Under the pieces are notes generated by a model, which saw only the letters and a program-made list of their open reading frames with translations, made no database searches and was not told where the DNA came from. Shown here piece after piece: positions 34,612 through 46,404 of a stretch of 64,000 nt of DNA. How positions within the stretch are numbered: the stretch's first letter is position 1; each line of letters opens with the position of its first letter. The DNA comes from Phyllostachys edulis (taxonomy: Eukaryota > Streptophyta > Magnoliopsida > Poales > Poaceae): positions 72,821,739 to 72,885,738 of the forward strand of contig CM070548.1 in assembly GCA_036346405.1 (NCBI GenBank), in the 5' to 3' direction. The translations under genes were made by a program, and so were the position numbers.

Positions 34612-35136
34612 ATGGATACTGTTGGTCCTGCTAGGGTTCGGTCAATCGGTGGCAAATGGTATATTCTTGTCATAGTCGACGATTTTTTGAGATATTCTTG
34701 GGTGTTCTTTCTTACTTCGAAGGATGAGGTTTTTGATCATTATCATGATCTTGTTCTTCGTTTGGCTTCTGAACTTCCTGGTACCTTGAGAGGGATCCGT
34801 AGTGACAATGGCACGGAGTTCAAGAATGCTTCTTTTGCCTCTTTTTGTGCTGAGCGCGGTATTGAGCATCAGTTCTCTTCTCCACACGTCTCTCAACAAA
34901 ATGGCGTTGTGGAAAGGAAGAACAGGACCTTAGTCGAGATGGCTAGGACGATGTTAAATGAGTATAGCACACCGAGGAGGTTTTGGGCCGAAGCTATTGC
35001 TACATCTTGCCATATTTCAAACTGTGTCTTCTTGAGCCGCCTTTGGGCAAGACTTCTTATGAGCTTCATTTTGGTAGAAAACCCTCTGTCTCTCACTTTT
35101 GAGTCTTTGGATAAAAGTGTTTTATTCTCAAGATAG
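34612..35136 (+). pseudogene. Copia integrase core
   Basis: One open frame holds all three catalytic positions: Asp in MDTVGPARVRSIGGKWYILV, Asp in LRGIRSDNGTEFKNASF, and Glu in NGVVERKNRTLVEMARTML. It is cut from the zinc domain by a stop at 34602 and runs out of frame after FWAEAIATSCHISN, near 35035. Downstream 35141-35627 is the integrase C-terminal to RT linker (FLGYLAHSRGFQVFNVETN, then acidic/Ser-rich). Confidence 0.9.
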
Positions 35137-35627
35137 GGAACCTAGATAAATTTGAATCAAGGACTTATGATAATTTATTTCTGGGTTATCTCGCTCATTC
35201 GAGGGGTTTTCAGGTCTTTAATGTTGAAACTAACATTATCCAGGAGACATGCAATGTTAGTTTTGATGAGACTAGCCCTAGTGCTAGATTCAATGTTTCA
35301 GGTGACATACAGGTGACAGAGAGTATTTTTGTTGAAGAAGATGAGGATGATTTCGATATTGCTCCTTCACCTGCTGCTGATGTTCCTGTCCAAGCTTCAG
35401 AATCTGCTACGAGTGTTTCACCTCCAATTGAGGCTCCTAATGTTTCTTCTTCATCAGCAGTACCTGCGGAGGTTGAGGAGATGCTATCTCCCCCAGGCGC
35501 TCCACTGCACATTCAGAAGCAACATCCTCCAGATCAGATGATTGGTAATCTTCATGAGCGAGTCACTCGCTCCAGGTATCATGATCCGAGTATTTTCTCT
35601 CACTCTGCATTTGTAGCCTTTTTTTGA

Positions 35628-36690
35628 ACCCCGTGATATATCACTTGCTTTATCTGATGCTAGTTGGGTCAATGCCATGCATGAGGAGTTAGAGAATTTT
35701 GAAAGAAATAAAGTCTGAAACCTTGTAGAACCTCCTAGTGGTCATAATGTGATAGGAACCCGTTGGGTGTTCAAAAATAAACAAAATGAGGATGGTTCTG
35801 TGGTTAGAAACAAGGCTAGGTTGGTAGCTCAGGGTTTTAACCAGGTTGAGGGGTTAGATTTTGATGAGACCTTCGCTCCTGTTGCTAGACTAGAAGCCAT
35901 TCAAGATTACCTTGCATTTCTTTGCATCTAAAGGTTTTAGGTTGCATCAAATGGATGTTAAGAGTGCCTTTTTGAATGGTTTTATAGAGGAGGAAGTATA
36001 TGTTAGGCAACCCCCTGGCTTTGAGAATCCCAAGCAACCTGATCGTGTTTTTAAGCTATCCAAAGTCTTGTATGATCTTAAGCAAGCCCCTAGAGCCTGG
36101 TATGATAGACTTAAGATCTTCTTGCTTAAGAATGATTTTGAAATGGGAAAAGTAAATAAGACTCTTTTCATTCTTAGACATGGCAATGACTTCCTGCTTG
36201 TTCAGATCTATGTTGATGATATTATCTTTGGTGGTTCTTCTCATGCTCTTGTTTCCAGTTTTTCTAAGACCATGTCTAGGGAATTCGAGATGAGTATGAT
36301 GGGAGAGCTCAACTACTTTTTGGGGCTTCAAATCAAGCAATGCAAGGAAGGGATCTTCATCCATCAAACGAAGTACACCAAGGATCTGCTCAAGCACTTC
36401 GAGATGGGTGACTGCAAGCCGATCGCCACTCCCATGGCGACTTCGATTGCTTTGGATCCAGATGAGGAAGGAGAAGCCGTGGATCAATGCGAGTACTGCT
36501 GCATGATCGGCTCCCTTCTGTACCTAACGGCCTCAAGACCGGACATCCACTTCGCGGTCTGCCTCTATGCGAGGTTTCAGGCGTCTCCGAGGACTTCACA
36601 TTGCCAAGCTGTTAAGCGCATCTTCAGGTATTTACACTCTACCCTCCAGTATGGCATTTGGTATTCCTATTCTTCTTCGCTGTCCATTTG
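35628..36690 (+). pseudogene. Copia reverse transcriptase, broken
   Basis: It starts EPRDISLALSDASWVNAMHE. A TGA follows NFERNKV (35716-35718). Then VIGTRWVFKNKQNEDGSVVR and GLDFDETFAPVARLEAI, and a frameshift near 35905. It continues FRLHQMDVKSAFLNGFIEEE (motif A), KLSKVLYDLKQAPRAWYDRL, and VQIYVDDIIFGGSS (the Y-V-D-D catalytic motif is intact). Later come SMMGELNYFLGLQIKQCKEG and MIGSLLYLTASRPDIHFAVC. It ends at TGA 36689-36691. Confidence 0.93.
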
Positions 36691-36691
36691 A

Positions 36692-37162
36692 GGGTTTTCT
36701 GATTCTTATTTTGCGAGCTGTCGACTAGATAGGAAGAGTACCTCTGGCACTTGTCATTTCTTAGGCACTTCTCTTGTCTCTTGGTCTTCTAGGAAGCAGT
36801 CCTCTGTTGCACAATCCATTACTGAAACTGAATATGTAGCTACTGCTAGTTGCTGTAGTCAGATTTTGTGGATGGTCTCCACTCTAAAGGACTTTGGATT
36901 AAATTTCGCTAGTGTTCCTCTTTTCTGTGATAACACTTCTGCCATTAATATTGCTAAAAACCCAGTGCAACATTCTAGGACCAAGCACATAGACATTCGC
37001 TATCACTTCCTTAGAGACCATGTTGAGAAGGGTGATATTGTGCTGCATTTTGTAGAGTCCGATGCTCAGTTAGCCGATATCCTCACCAAGCCTTTAGACC
37101 CAACAAGGTTTGCCACCTTGAGGAGCGAGTTAGGGGTAATTTATCCCTATGGGTTGGTTTGA
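36692..37162 (+). pseudogene. Copia RNase H
   Basis: It reads DRKSTSGTCHFLGTSLVSWS, SITETEYVATASCCSQILWM (catalytic Glu), LFCDNTSAINIAKNPVQHSR (Asp), and FVESDAQLADILTKPLDPTR. It ends at TGA 37160-37162. Its start is separated from RT by the stop at 36689. Otherwise open. Confidence 0.92.
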
Positions 37163-38927
37163 GGGGGAGTTGTATCTTTTCTGATCTTTCCGTGTTCATC
37201 TGATCTTTTCTTGATCTTCTTTTGAACTTTTTGATCCTTTTTGATCTTTTAGGCTTCTTGAGCTTTTCTTGCATCTCATTGTATCATATTGCATTCATAT
37301 GAAAAATCCAAAAAGATGTATTGTAATATAAGCTATTCTGCTTATCTTTTAAATCTGATGAAGCTTTGTTTATTACCCTTTGGAGCTTTAGTATTTCAAT
37401 TCTTGCTCAATGCCATGTCTAGTTCTTTGACTTGCTAGAATTATCATGCTTTCACATATGTAGCTAAGTCTTTGCTGAATGAGCTAGAACTCTAAAACAA
37501 CTTGAACTAAAAACTACAATTTGTGGATGTTTTAGCTAGTTGCGCAATTAGTGCTCCTTTTGTGACATTGGCCCTGTCAAAATTGCTTTGTTAGCTCTTG
37601 AATATAAAATTGATCATTACTTGAGCTTCTTGTGCTTCTGAGAATCTAAAAACTGCTCTTGTGCAAAATGAAAATGAAAAATCAATTTCAAGATTATCTT
37701 ATGCTTAAATTGTGCCAAACTACTCTCACGAGACTGCTTGTCATAGACATGAACTTGGAGATAGTTTGATGATCCAGACGATCTCATGGGGACTGCTTGT
37801 CAAAACTGACATGAACATCAAGATTTGTCGCCCTGGTAGAAGCTTAGGGAGAGTTTGTGGATGGCTCCTAGTGCATGATCTTCTTTACTAAGATATACCT
37901 TTAATCAACTTCTGATCGAAGCTTAGGAAGAGTTTGTGGATGGTTCCTAGTCCAGGATCTTCTTCACTAAGTTAGACCATTAGTCAACTTCAATATTCAA
38001 TGCAAATGAAAAATTGTTGAAAAATGGGCGTTTGAGAAAATTGAGCAAAATTATTCAATTCAGGACCTGTTTGTCTCTTAAAGTGGTCATTGTTAGATTT
38101 TTGATCTCACATTGACATTTTGACATGGCCAGTATCATTTTAGGATCCCTATTGATGAACTTGCTAAATTTGAAGCTTTGCTTAAATTGATCAAACTCAT
38201 TGCCTTATATTGAGCCTTCTAGCTTAGTTTTGATATATATGTCTTAACATGATCTTGCTAGCACCTTCAGGCATGATAGGTATTGAGTAATATTAGAAAT
38301 GCTAGCTTGTTCTTTTGGGTAATCTCCAAAGCTTCTTGTAATCATAAATTGAAAAATACAAAAAATGAAGCCACTCAATTGCATTTCATGCATGCTCCTT
38401 CTTTTGCTTTTTCCTCATTCTGCATTTATCATCTCTGGACGAGAGGAAGGCGTGATTCCTTGATGACTCCATTGTCAAAGGGGGAGAAGATATTTCAAAG
38501 ATGTATAAAGGGGAGAAGATATAAAAGTGTTAAAAAGGGGGAGAAAATAGGAGAATTTGAAATTTTTTGTCTAAGGATCTTAGTGAGGGGGAGTTTCTTA
38601 TTTGCATTTTTATGGTCTTGTTGCTACTTCTGAACTTGAATTGCAATTCTTGATCCTTACAATGATCAAAGGTCATATCGAACAATTGTTCTTTCATATG
38701 GATCTTAAGTGAGTTTTTGTCGCTTTTCTGGAAAATGAAGCCTTCTCGCCTTCTTTTGCCTTCTCTCACTTGCCTATACTTTTCTGAAGCCAACTTGGTC
38801 ATTTCCTTTGCTTTCTCTTGTATTTGGACCAAGTTGTGCCTTTGTGCGAAAACATCGAGTTTTTACTTTTCAAACCTCAAATTTTACTTTTGTGGGAAAT
38901 TGCCAATGTGTTCATCAAGGGGGAGAT
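37163..38927 (+). mobile_element. Copia 3' non-coding region
   Basis: Long AT-rich spacer between pol and the 3' LTR. It begins with irregular TTTTTGATC-type repeats (37170-37265) and includes a 79-bp tandem duplication (37841-37919 and 37920-37995). It has GGGGGAG-rich segments near 38480-38590. A purine tract (TCAAGGGGGAGAT, 38915-38927) directly precedes the LTR and is the plus-strand primer. No envelope-like frame was recognised. Confidence 0.75.
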
Positions 38928-40722
38928 TGTGGATATCATGAGGATATGTGCACGATCTTAGGATGATGTTACAATTGGCAATGTCGTTAACGGTTTGTCG
39001 AATCACGCGTTTTCATCGAAGTTTGGAATCTTTGTCGAGTTGAGTCTTGTCGACCGGCGGCGGCCATGATCGGTGGGCGTGATCGACCAAATCTGTAAAT
39101 GGCGGTCGAGACCAAGTTATGATTAGACCGCCATTGAATGGCTATTCGACCGATTCTTCTTGATCATCGGCCAAAAGTGGCGATGAGTGTTGGGTTAGGT
39201 CAAGTTCATGGTTTTCATGGCATATGTGTTGCATGATGCATGTTTTGACTAACGTGGGTCAAGTTGTGAAGAACTTATTTGTAGAATCGATTTCTTTATC
39301 TATTGTTGTGTAGGTTGCTTGGAGGTCAATGACGGTCAACGGCGAGGATGATCGGGACTAAGCTTGGAGAGCTGAGGTCCAGAACGATTGGGGATGCTGG
39401 GTGAGGTCAATGGAGTCAAGCATGGCGCAAAAGGGACAAAGGTGACCGAATGGGCAGTTCGGTGCGACGGGTTTGATCAAGCGGTGCGGGGGGTGCAAGT
39501 GCCATGGTGGTTTCGATGGGAGCCGGATGGGAGAGACTTGCCGATATGAAGAGAGCCGCTGGATCAACCTACATGTGGCGAAGTATGGAAGTGCTTCACG
39601 AAGATGGGACTCGGTCTTTGCAAAAGATCGAGAATGGGGTATTTTGGTAATCTTACCAAATACCGCATTGGTGACCTTTTGCCAACCCGCGGCGCAAGAC
39701 GGTGCATGATGAAGCGGATTAGGTCAAGAGAAGATGAAGACATCGCTTTAAAATACGAGCGTATGTGACCCGTTTGTGTGTGGGCCTTAACGGGAGCCCA
39801 TTAGGGTTAATGCTTCTAGAAGGTATAAGCCTCTACTATAAATAGAGGAGGGAGGTGGCTGCACCCCCTTTAACCCTTTCATTGTTTTGAAACCCTAGTT
39901 TGCTTAGGGAGAGGATTAGTGGAGGTTAGGGTTCTAGAGAGTTGGATTTGATTTCGTGCTCATGTATTGAGTCTTTGTCCTCCATTGATGGAGTGGCTGT
40001 AAACCAACACCATATCAAATCAATCCAAAGAAAGTTCTATCAAAGATGAGTCTATTTGCTTTCTTTCTTTCTATTTGGTGATTTTGAGTCTTTCTTTGAT
40101 CCGTGAGTTTTTGCTTGGTTTCTTGCCTTGATCTAACTTGCTGTGACATGTGGGAACCCATCTAGGATCATCTTGATCATCAATCACCCACGAGCAAGTC
40201 TTTAGATCATATTTTGTATTTGGCTCGGTTTTGGAGCACACTTCGTTCGATCTGAAAAAGATAGGAACTTTGTCATAGATCTATGCGATCTTTGATTGGA
40301 ATAGGTTCCTAATATCTTTTAGAAGGTGTGTCTCAAGTTTCGTAGAGTTTGGCCGCATAGATAAAAAGTTAGACCAATTTGAGTTTGATTTTTCGGGCTG
40401 TTTCCATTGTTCTGTATCAGGTCTGGTCAGACCGATTTTACAACGTCGGTTAGACCTCGATTTTGCCGCCGGTCAGACCTCCCGTCGGCCCGACCGCGCA
40501 ATACATGTCGGTCTGACTGCCCTGAGGGTTTGAGCTTTTTGTGCTAGTCTTTTGCTTTGGGGATTTTGGTTTGGATTCAATACAAGTCTTCCGCTGTACT
40601 TGTAGATTGATCTTCATAGCTTCTATAGCTACTGGAGTGAAATTGGTATTGAATCGATTCTTTTGTGAAAAAGTGAGTGTGCTCCTATTCACCCCCCCTC
40701 TAGTCACCTTTTCGGTCCAACA
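38928..40722 (+). mobile_element. Copia 3' LTR (1795 bp)
   Basis: It starts TGTGGATATCATG and ends GGTCCAACA. It carries a TATA box (TATAAATA) at 39837-39844 within the block that the 5' LTR lacks. The right neighbour is CCTGG and the second half of the Tat LTR. Confidence 0.93.
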
Positions 40723-41242
40723 CCTGGTCGTAAGCTTTTCTACGACCAGTCCCTAGTTGATGGGGCTTACAGACATGTGGTTCTAGTCGATCAGGGAATT
40801 TTCTACGCCATATCAAAAGATATGGGCAGTTAATTACGCTGTTATTCTCTAGAATAATGGCATGATTTAACTCTCTATCCGGGTGATAACTGTCTAGCGA
40901 CGTGGGAACGTTACTACTCCCACAATAATCTCCAGTAAAAGCTTCAACATCTGAAACATTGAGGCGTCCTTTGGACTGGAGAAACGGCAGCCCACTTCGA
41001 GTATTCTATAAACAGCAGAATCTGGAGGGTAATCAGGGCACAAGACATGACACTCGAGTCTTTTTCTTGATTTGTAACTAGCGTACTCAATATATCCACA
41101 CAGGAGTATGGTTGTTATTGTCTCTGGAGAAGGCCTGAACCTATATGAAAATCCATGTGTCATTCTCTCAGTGTGATTTGAGTCTTGGAGACCCCTGAAT
41201 CAAACAATCATTACGTAAGATCGGTTCTAAAACACCGACAGC

Positions 41243-41260
41243 TGGCGTCGACCGTGGGGA
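41243..41260 (+). other. Tat copy B primer-binding site region
   Basis: TGGCGTCGACCGTGGGGA two bases after the LTR end. Tat-lineage elements have a similar TGGCGCCG-type sequence here. Confidence 0.6.
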
Positions 41261-41369
41261 TCTTCTAGTCATCAGCTTTCCTTCGTTTTTTCCCAACTCT
41301 AATGGTTCCGTGGTAGGAGAGTGGAACGAGGAGAACTGATTCGACTTGGCCGATTACGCAGATATCGAC

Positions 41370-42184
41370 ATGAATGTCGATTTCGACTACGAGCCGAGTA
41401 TTGTATCATCCGATGGTGATGTCGCCTCCGGAGATCACTCTCCAGGAGACCATACCATCGATGGAGTTGAGGAGGCACCCTTATCCCCCACAACGTTACA
41501 TTCAAATGAGGAACCAGCTTCATCAGAGGGCAAGGGTCACCAGGGCTGTACCAAGACAGGCTCACAACATGACGAGGGTTCCCCCTCCAAATGTTCAAGT
41601 CCGTCTAAGATAGTTCGACCTGGCACGGCAAGTGTTGAAAGCCATCATTCCGGAGCTTCATCAGCATCTTGTGGTCGTCTCTCTCCGGTTAGCCCCACAA
41701 AGGATGGGGTCGAGCACACTTTTCCTGCAAATTCGACCATCCCATCGCAGGGCTCACCTGCGGACGGAGACAGTTATAACTCTTCCTAGAGGGGTTTGCT
41801 CCAAGTCGCCAGACGGTGTTTTTCGACTAGTCCTCAAGCGAGGAGGCCCCAAGTGCAAGTGGAGATCATCAACGGGAGGTCTTCGTCCTTCCCTCAGATA
41901 ATGTTCACTCTCCTAGAGACAGGATTGAGGATGCTCCCTGACGATCACATACTATGACCTCTCGTGGTGATGACGATGACACCTTCGGTGATGAACATGG
42001 TCAACACTCTAATGAGCGTGAAGGATATTCTCGAAATACTCGCACTCCATTGAGGCAAACTCGAGGACCAGGTATGGATGTTCCTGAGACAACTCGATAG
42101 AGAAGAATCGCGGCTCAAAGAAATCTACCTGGGCGCATTCACTATTAGTCGGAGGAAGCTCAAGAACTCTAGTGCATCAATGAT
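41370..42184 (+). pseudogene. Tat copy B gag, N-terminal part
   Basis: ATG at 41370 (MNVDFDYEPSIVSSDGDVAS), an acidic and Ser/Pro-rich leader frame open to TAG 41787-41789. It then continues in shifted frames (TSRGDDDDDTFGDEHGQHSN-like, 41955-42020) up to the LARD insertion at 42185. Across that insertion the frame joins exactly: CIN / DLLENPSRELARTPGY. Confidence 0.65.
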
Positions 42185-42529
42185 TGTAACATCTCGTTTA
42201 AGCATAAAACAAATAAGTGATTAGTACTGGAATTAAATAGAATTAGAAAGAAAAAAATTAGAATTTTGAGAGAGAAATGGGCCGCCAACCCATATTCGAG
42301 AGGAGGGGAGCCGGCCATAGTGGCCCAAGGCCCACGAGTGGGCCAGCAGCCCACTAGAAGGCAAGGGGGAACCAAACCCTAGCCACCCTCTTCTATAGTA
42401 GCCAAAGTACTACAGTATCCCATGCTACAGTACCCCCGCCCTGCCTGCTACTCCTCTCCCCGACGCCATCCTCCCAGCCAAAGTACTACAGTAGCATCCT
42501 AGGCTCAGTGTTGAGCTGGGGTGTTACAA
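42185..42529 (+). mobile_element. LARD copy C 5' LTR, reduced to 345 bp
   Basis: The first ~290 bp and the last ~45 bp match the 3' LTR. About 2 kb in between is gone. At the join (42475-42495) sits AGCCAAAGTACTACAGTA, which repeats sequence found 75 bp upstream (42401-42418). Confidence 0.85.
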
Positions 42530-45500
42530 TTGGTATCAGAGCGGGCTTTAGGTCTATGGTGAATAGATTGACAACTTAGGTAAATTTAATCGGCTAAAAT
42601 TTTGCTAATGGTTAAACAATTTAAAATTTGACACATTGGTGCACAGTAGGATGGGAATGGGCAAAGCATTGCAATTACGATTCCGCTATGTCGCATTGAT
42701 GATTGCTAGTATGAATTGATTATTGAATCCTTATGATATTATTACTATGTGTGGTGTTGGTCGAGGTCAAGAGGTAGATATTGTGGTTGTGGCCATGGGC
42801 ATGGCTAGGTTATACCACCGTTCGTGGTATGAGAATAGTGAAGGGTTTTTCTCAGGTAATTTAATTATAAAGGTTGGGGATGAGTTTCTTTAAAAAGTTG
42901 ATGTTTTCCTTGAGTTATATTTGGTTATTCTGATTACTCACTGGAGGTTTATGAATTTCTTTGGTTCATGGTTACAAGGTAGTTGATGGGTTTTAATTGG
43001 TCTCTATTCGTTTTATAGAGCAATTATTGTCCTTTTCGACCATTGGGCTATTTTTGCTATTTCTAAGCATTGTTATTGGCAATTTTGTTCCCTTTCATGG
43101 GGGTTCTACCTTTCTTGTTAGTAAACGTGACCCAGTTATTCGTTTGGTATTTGAGATAATGGAAATTATCCCTTACAAACTCCATTGAAGAAAGTTTTGA
43201 CTCTACGTATTTCTTTTGGAGTAGTTGGAGTGTTGAAGTCTAGTGCATCTCCTCTAAGAAAGAAAGCATCAAAACTCCTTTGTAATGTTTTGTTGTATTA
43301 AGTGAGAAGTCGTAAGCCTTGAAGGTAAATGATAAGGTCTGAGATGTCAAGTTGGGTCAGTAGCGTGATGCATAATTGATCTTAACGGATGTCATTGGTA
43401 GCATGGATGGATAAGTTATTACTACCTTGTAATGATTGCATGATGAGTTGAGATTAAAGAGTATATCTATTCCTAATTGGAACCGATAGAGTTATTAAGA
43501 AGTGTAGAACATTGATGAATTAGTTTGATCACTACGGGTGATAAATTTGGTAAACTTCTTGGGTAAATTGGATTAACAGGTCTCGACGGATTAATCTAAC
43601 CCTTTGAGATGGCTAAGTCCAGAAGGTGTTAGATTATTGTCTTAGTAGATATTTATCTTGGAGTTATCTTTTATGGATATGTAATGATCATATGTAATTG
43701 CTAGGTGCAATTATTATGTATCGAATCGAAGTATGGTGTTGAGCATCACTACGAGATGAACTGATGGGATATGATTGGTGATCTATGTTTACATGATGGT
43801 GGAATGGTAGGATAATAGCATGTCCTTGATGAAATGGTTGATCATTAAAATTGTTTAGTTTGCTAAACCTGTTGGATTATTTGATCTCATTGGATTAATT
43901 TAATTATGTAGGAAGGGGAAGATAAGGATGTATTTGACCGTTGTCTTAGTAGATAATAATCTAAAATTTTTCTTTAATTAGCTACTTCATGATCTTATAT
44001 TTGCTAGTAAGAATGCAAATAGAGAGAGGACCATAAATTCTTCTATAACTGAATAAGCATTAATTGTTTATGATAAACTCTAGATTGGAATTAGTGTGCA
44101 TTAAATTGGTGTTGAGCATTGCTAATAGGTGAATGGTTGGAATTTAAAGGTGATCTATATATGTGTGTTTTGCGAGGATGACCTGGGGCAGCATGCCCTT
44201 GTTAAAAGATGGTTTACTTCGATAGTGTGGTTTGTGCATTAGATATTCTCTTGACCAAGTTGAGTGTTGCAATCTTATTGAGATAACAAAAAAAATATTA
44301 TGAAATAAGTTATTGTGTTTCTTCTGGAAATGTTGATGATGGGATAGTAAGGTATGTTGGTTCTTGCGAGGAGTGCATTATATGATGTTAGAAAGATTAA
44401 CAGTAAATTGTTGTGAGAGTGATGTTGATTCTTTTAGAGAGAAAGTAGTTTGATTGCCTTTCGAAATATCGGTTAAATGAAATGTTTGGAGTTTTGCATT
44501 CATGATCTTTTGGGAGTTCATGATTTATGGGGTAGCTAAAAAACTAGTTTGTGCAAAGTGATGTATTGGAATGTTTTAATGGTTCTTAAGAGATTCATGT
44601 GATTTGATCTTAAAGGCTCTTTTTGTTTGAGTTGACAAAATAAGGTTGTAATAAAATAAAATTGTTTTCTTTGTTAAATGAAAGAGTGTAGTCGAAGTAT
44701 TTGATGATGGAGTTAAGTTTTGTAACTTGCAACTTATTTGAAGTGTACTTAATCTTTCTATTTACCGCATAAGAGTTTCTCAAGTTTCAAAAGCAATGAT
44801 TTGTTCTTATTGGTTGAGGTTTGATATTCTCTTCTTATGGGACGTGTGCCCTCAAATATGGTCTCGTTTTTTTTTTTGAGATCATTGATATTTGACTATT
44901 TTTCTTGGACTTGTGCTTACTGCGAGTGGTAACGTTTTCCTGTGTGCTGAAACTCGTCTTTGTTTGCCTCTTCCTTTTCGAGAAAGGATTAACGGACTTG
45001 TGTTGCAAAGTCTTATAAAGTGTAAAATGGCAACTAGTTGGTGGTGGTTAAGTAAATGATAGTTGTGAAATTTTGGGTACTAAGCTATTCGAAGAGCATT
45101 AGAAGGTGAATTTGTTTTGACCTATAACTCTTGGAGAGAATTTGATGGAATGATTGGTGTGAAATAAAACTAAATAGTGTTACAACTAATAGAGCCTATG
45201 ATAGATTGAAATTCAAGAACCTCAATTCATGTTGGAATGTTGAGATTATCAAAAGTTTGGGAATCTTGATCAATTTATTAGAGTATCACGATTGAGTAAT
45301 TTGCAAGGTTGTGCAGGTGAAATATGATGGTGCAGTTTAAAGAGAGTAAGATTAGCGAAGTAATCTAATCGTTATGGCAAATAATGAGATAGCAGGGATT
45401 GTTGAGTTATTGTTAGGTATGACTTGGCGTCAGTGAGTAACCCTCTGGAGTTAGAATCCTTATAAAGATAATTTGATCGAGAATATGTTTGCATGTTGAT

Positions 45501-46404
45501 GTTAATGACTGAGTATGTTTGGATTATGGGAATTTTTATCACCAGATTTGAGAGTTTCCCTATTAGTTACACCGAAATATTATTGTAGGAGTCTTGGCTG
45601 TCGATATTGGGCTTATGTTTTATGCTAGAACCTTGGTTGCCCAATGTCTATGTATAGAAGTGGTAGGACAAAAGTGGATTCCGAATAATGTGATGATCAT
45701 AATAGAATCCCTTGGGGGTAGTAAATGAGTATGTGTGCTGAAAATTTCAAGTTGATTATCTTTAACGGATTGAGGTGATGTGGGTGTGGGTGAAAATCTT
45801 TATTGAGGTGTTGGAAATCATTTGTCAAAATAATTCCTTTGGCAGATGAGTGGACTAGAGAATCCTATTGTGGATTAGTAGAGTCCCTCTAAATGAGTGT
45901 GGTTGTTGCTTTCGGTTTGAGGATGGTTTTGGGTTGTCGGTTAAGAGGAAGGAGTTTGTGCGAAGATTTGGAATCCCATGATTTGAGAGAAGGTTTGCTT
46001 CCTAAAAAGAACAATTGAGAAAAGAATGTCGTCTCGGGTAGAGAAATGCTCTCTTGATTCTTGTTTAAGCTGTGTGTTTATGACGGAGGTCATTTACAAT
46101 TGAGTTGCTTTATGTTGGTGTGTAGTCTTTTCCAGTTAAGAAAACAAAATGATTGTTTTGGTCATTCGAATGATTTCACATTTGGCTTATGTGATGTTTT
46201 TATCCAACTGCCAACTTAGAAAGTAAAAAAGTTTTCATGATAAGACGAGAAGAGACTTGGGGCGGGAGTCTCGCTTGCGTGAGTAGTATCCAGAATTTTT
46301 CACGTCGGGTACGTGTTATCTGTTGTTCAGTTTCAGTTGTGGCGTTCTTGCAAATAGAACGACAAGTAGAATTTAGGGTCAAATTCTGTTTAAGGGGGTT
46401 AGAA
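42530..46404 (+). mobile_element. LARD copy C internal region, non-coding
   Basis: Starts with the PBS. The first ~330 bp match copy D strongly, including an identical hairpin at 42812-42830 (ATACCAC/GTGGTAT). Further shared blocks recur along its length, for example GTTTTTATCC-like ends and TTGGATTAACAGGTCTCGAC near 43570. Frames are short and full of stops. Confidence 0.75.

Larger units (their letters stand above)
30497..40722 (+). mobile_element. Complete SIRE/Maximus-type copia element (10.2 kb) with 5-bp TSD
   Basis: It runs from TGTGGATATC to GGTCCAACA, flanked by CCTGG on both sides (30492-30496, 40723-40727). It has a PBS, a long gag with coiled coil, pol in copia order (protease, integrase, RT, RNase H), a 1.8-kb 3' non-coding region, and a polypurine tract. 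Frameshifts and stops in gag and pol plus LTRs differing at many sites show it is old and immobile by itself. Confidence 0.95.
30292..40752. repeat. Hairpin array in the Tat LTR, split by the copia element
   Basis: Seven units at 30292-30491 and an eighth at 40724-40750, period about 29 bp. Stems vary but keep pairing: GGTCGTA/TACGACC (30292), AGTCGTA/TACGACT (30350), ATGGTCGTA/TACGACCAT (30377) and CTGATCGTA/TACGATCAG (30434). The copia element entered directly beside the last unit. Confidence 0.88.
30176..41240 (+). mobile_element. Tat-type LTR (about 830 bp), split by a copia insertion
   Basis: The left part, 30176-30496, starts TGACAAGGATC. The right part, 40728-41240, ends AAAACACCGACA. 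They join seamlessly after removing the copia element and one CCTGG. It is followed by the PBS at 41241 and copy B gag, so it is the 5' LTR of B. It is also preceded by the 3' end of a plus-oriented extra ORF region, so it may be shared by two copies. Close counterpart: 16011-16861 (minus). Confidence 0.85.

Noticed and set aside
42997..43188. 63-codon hydrophobic frame in LARD copy C
   Set aside because: The homologous stretch in copy D is not open, so it is not conserved coding.
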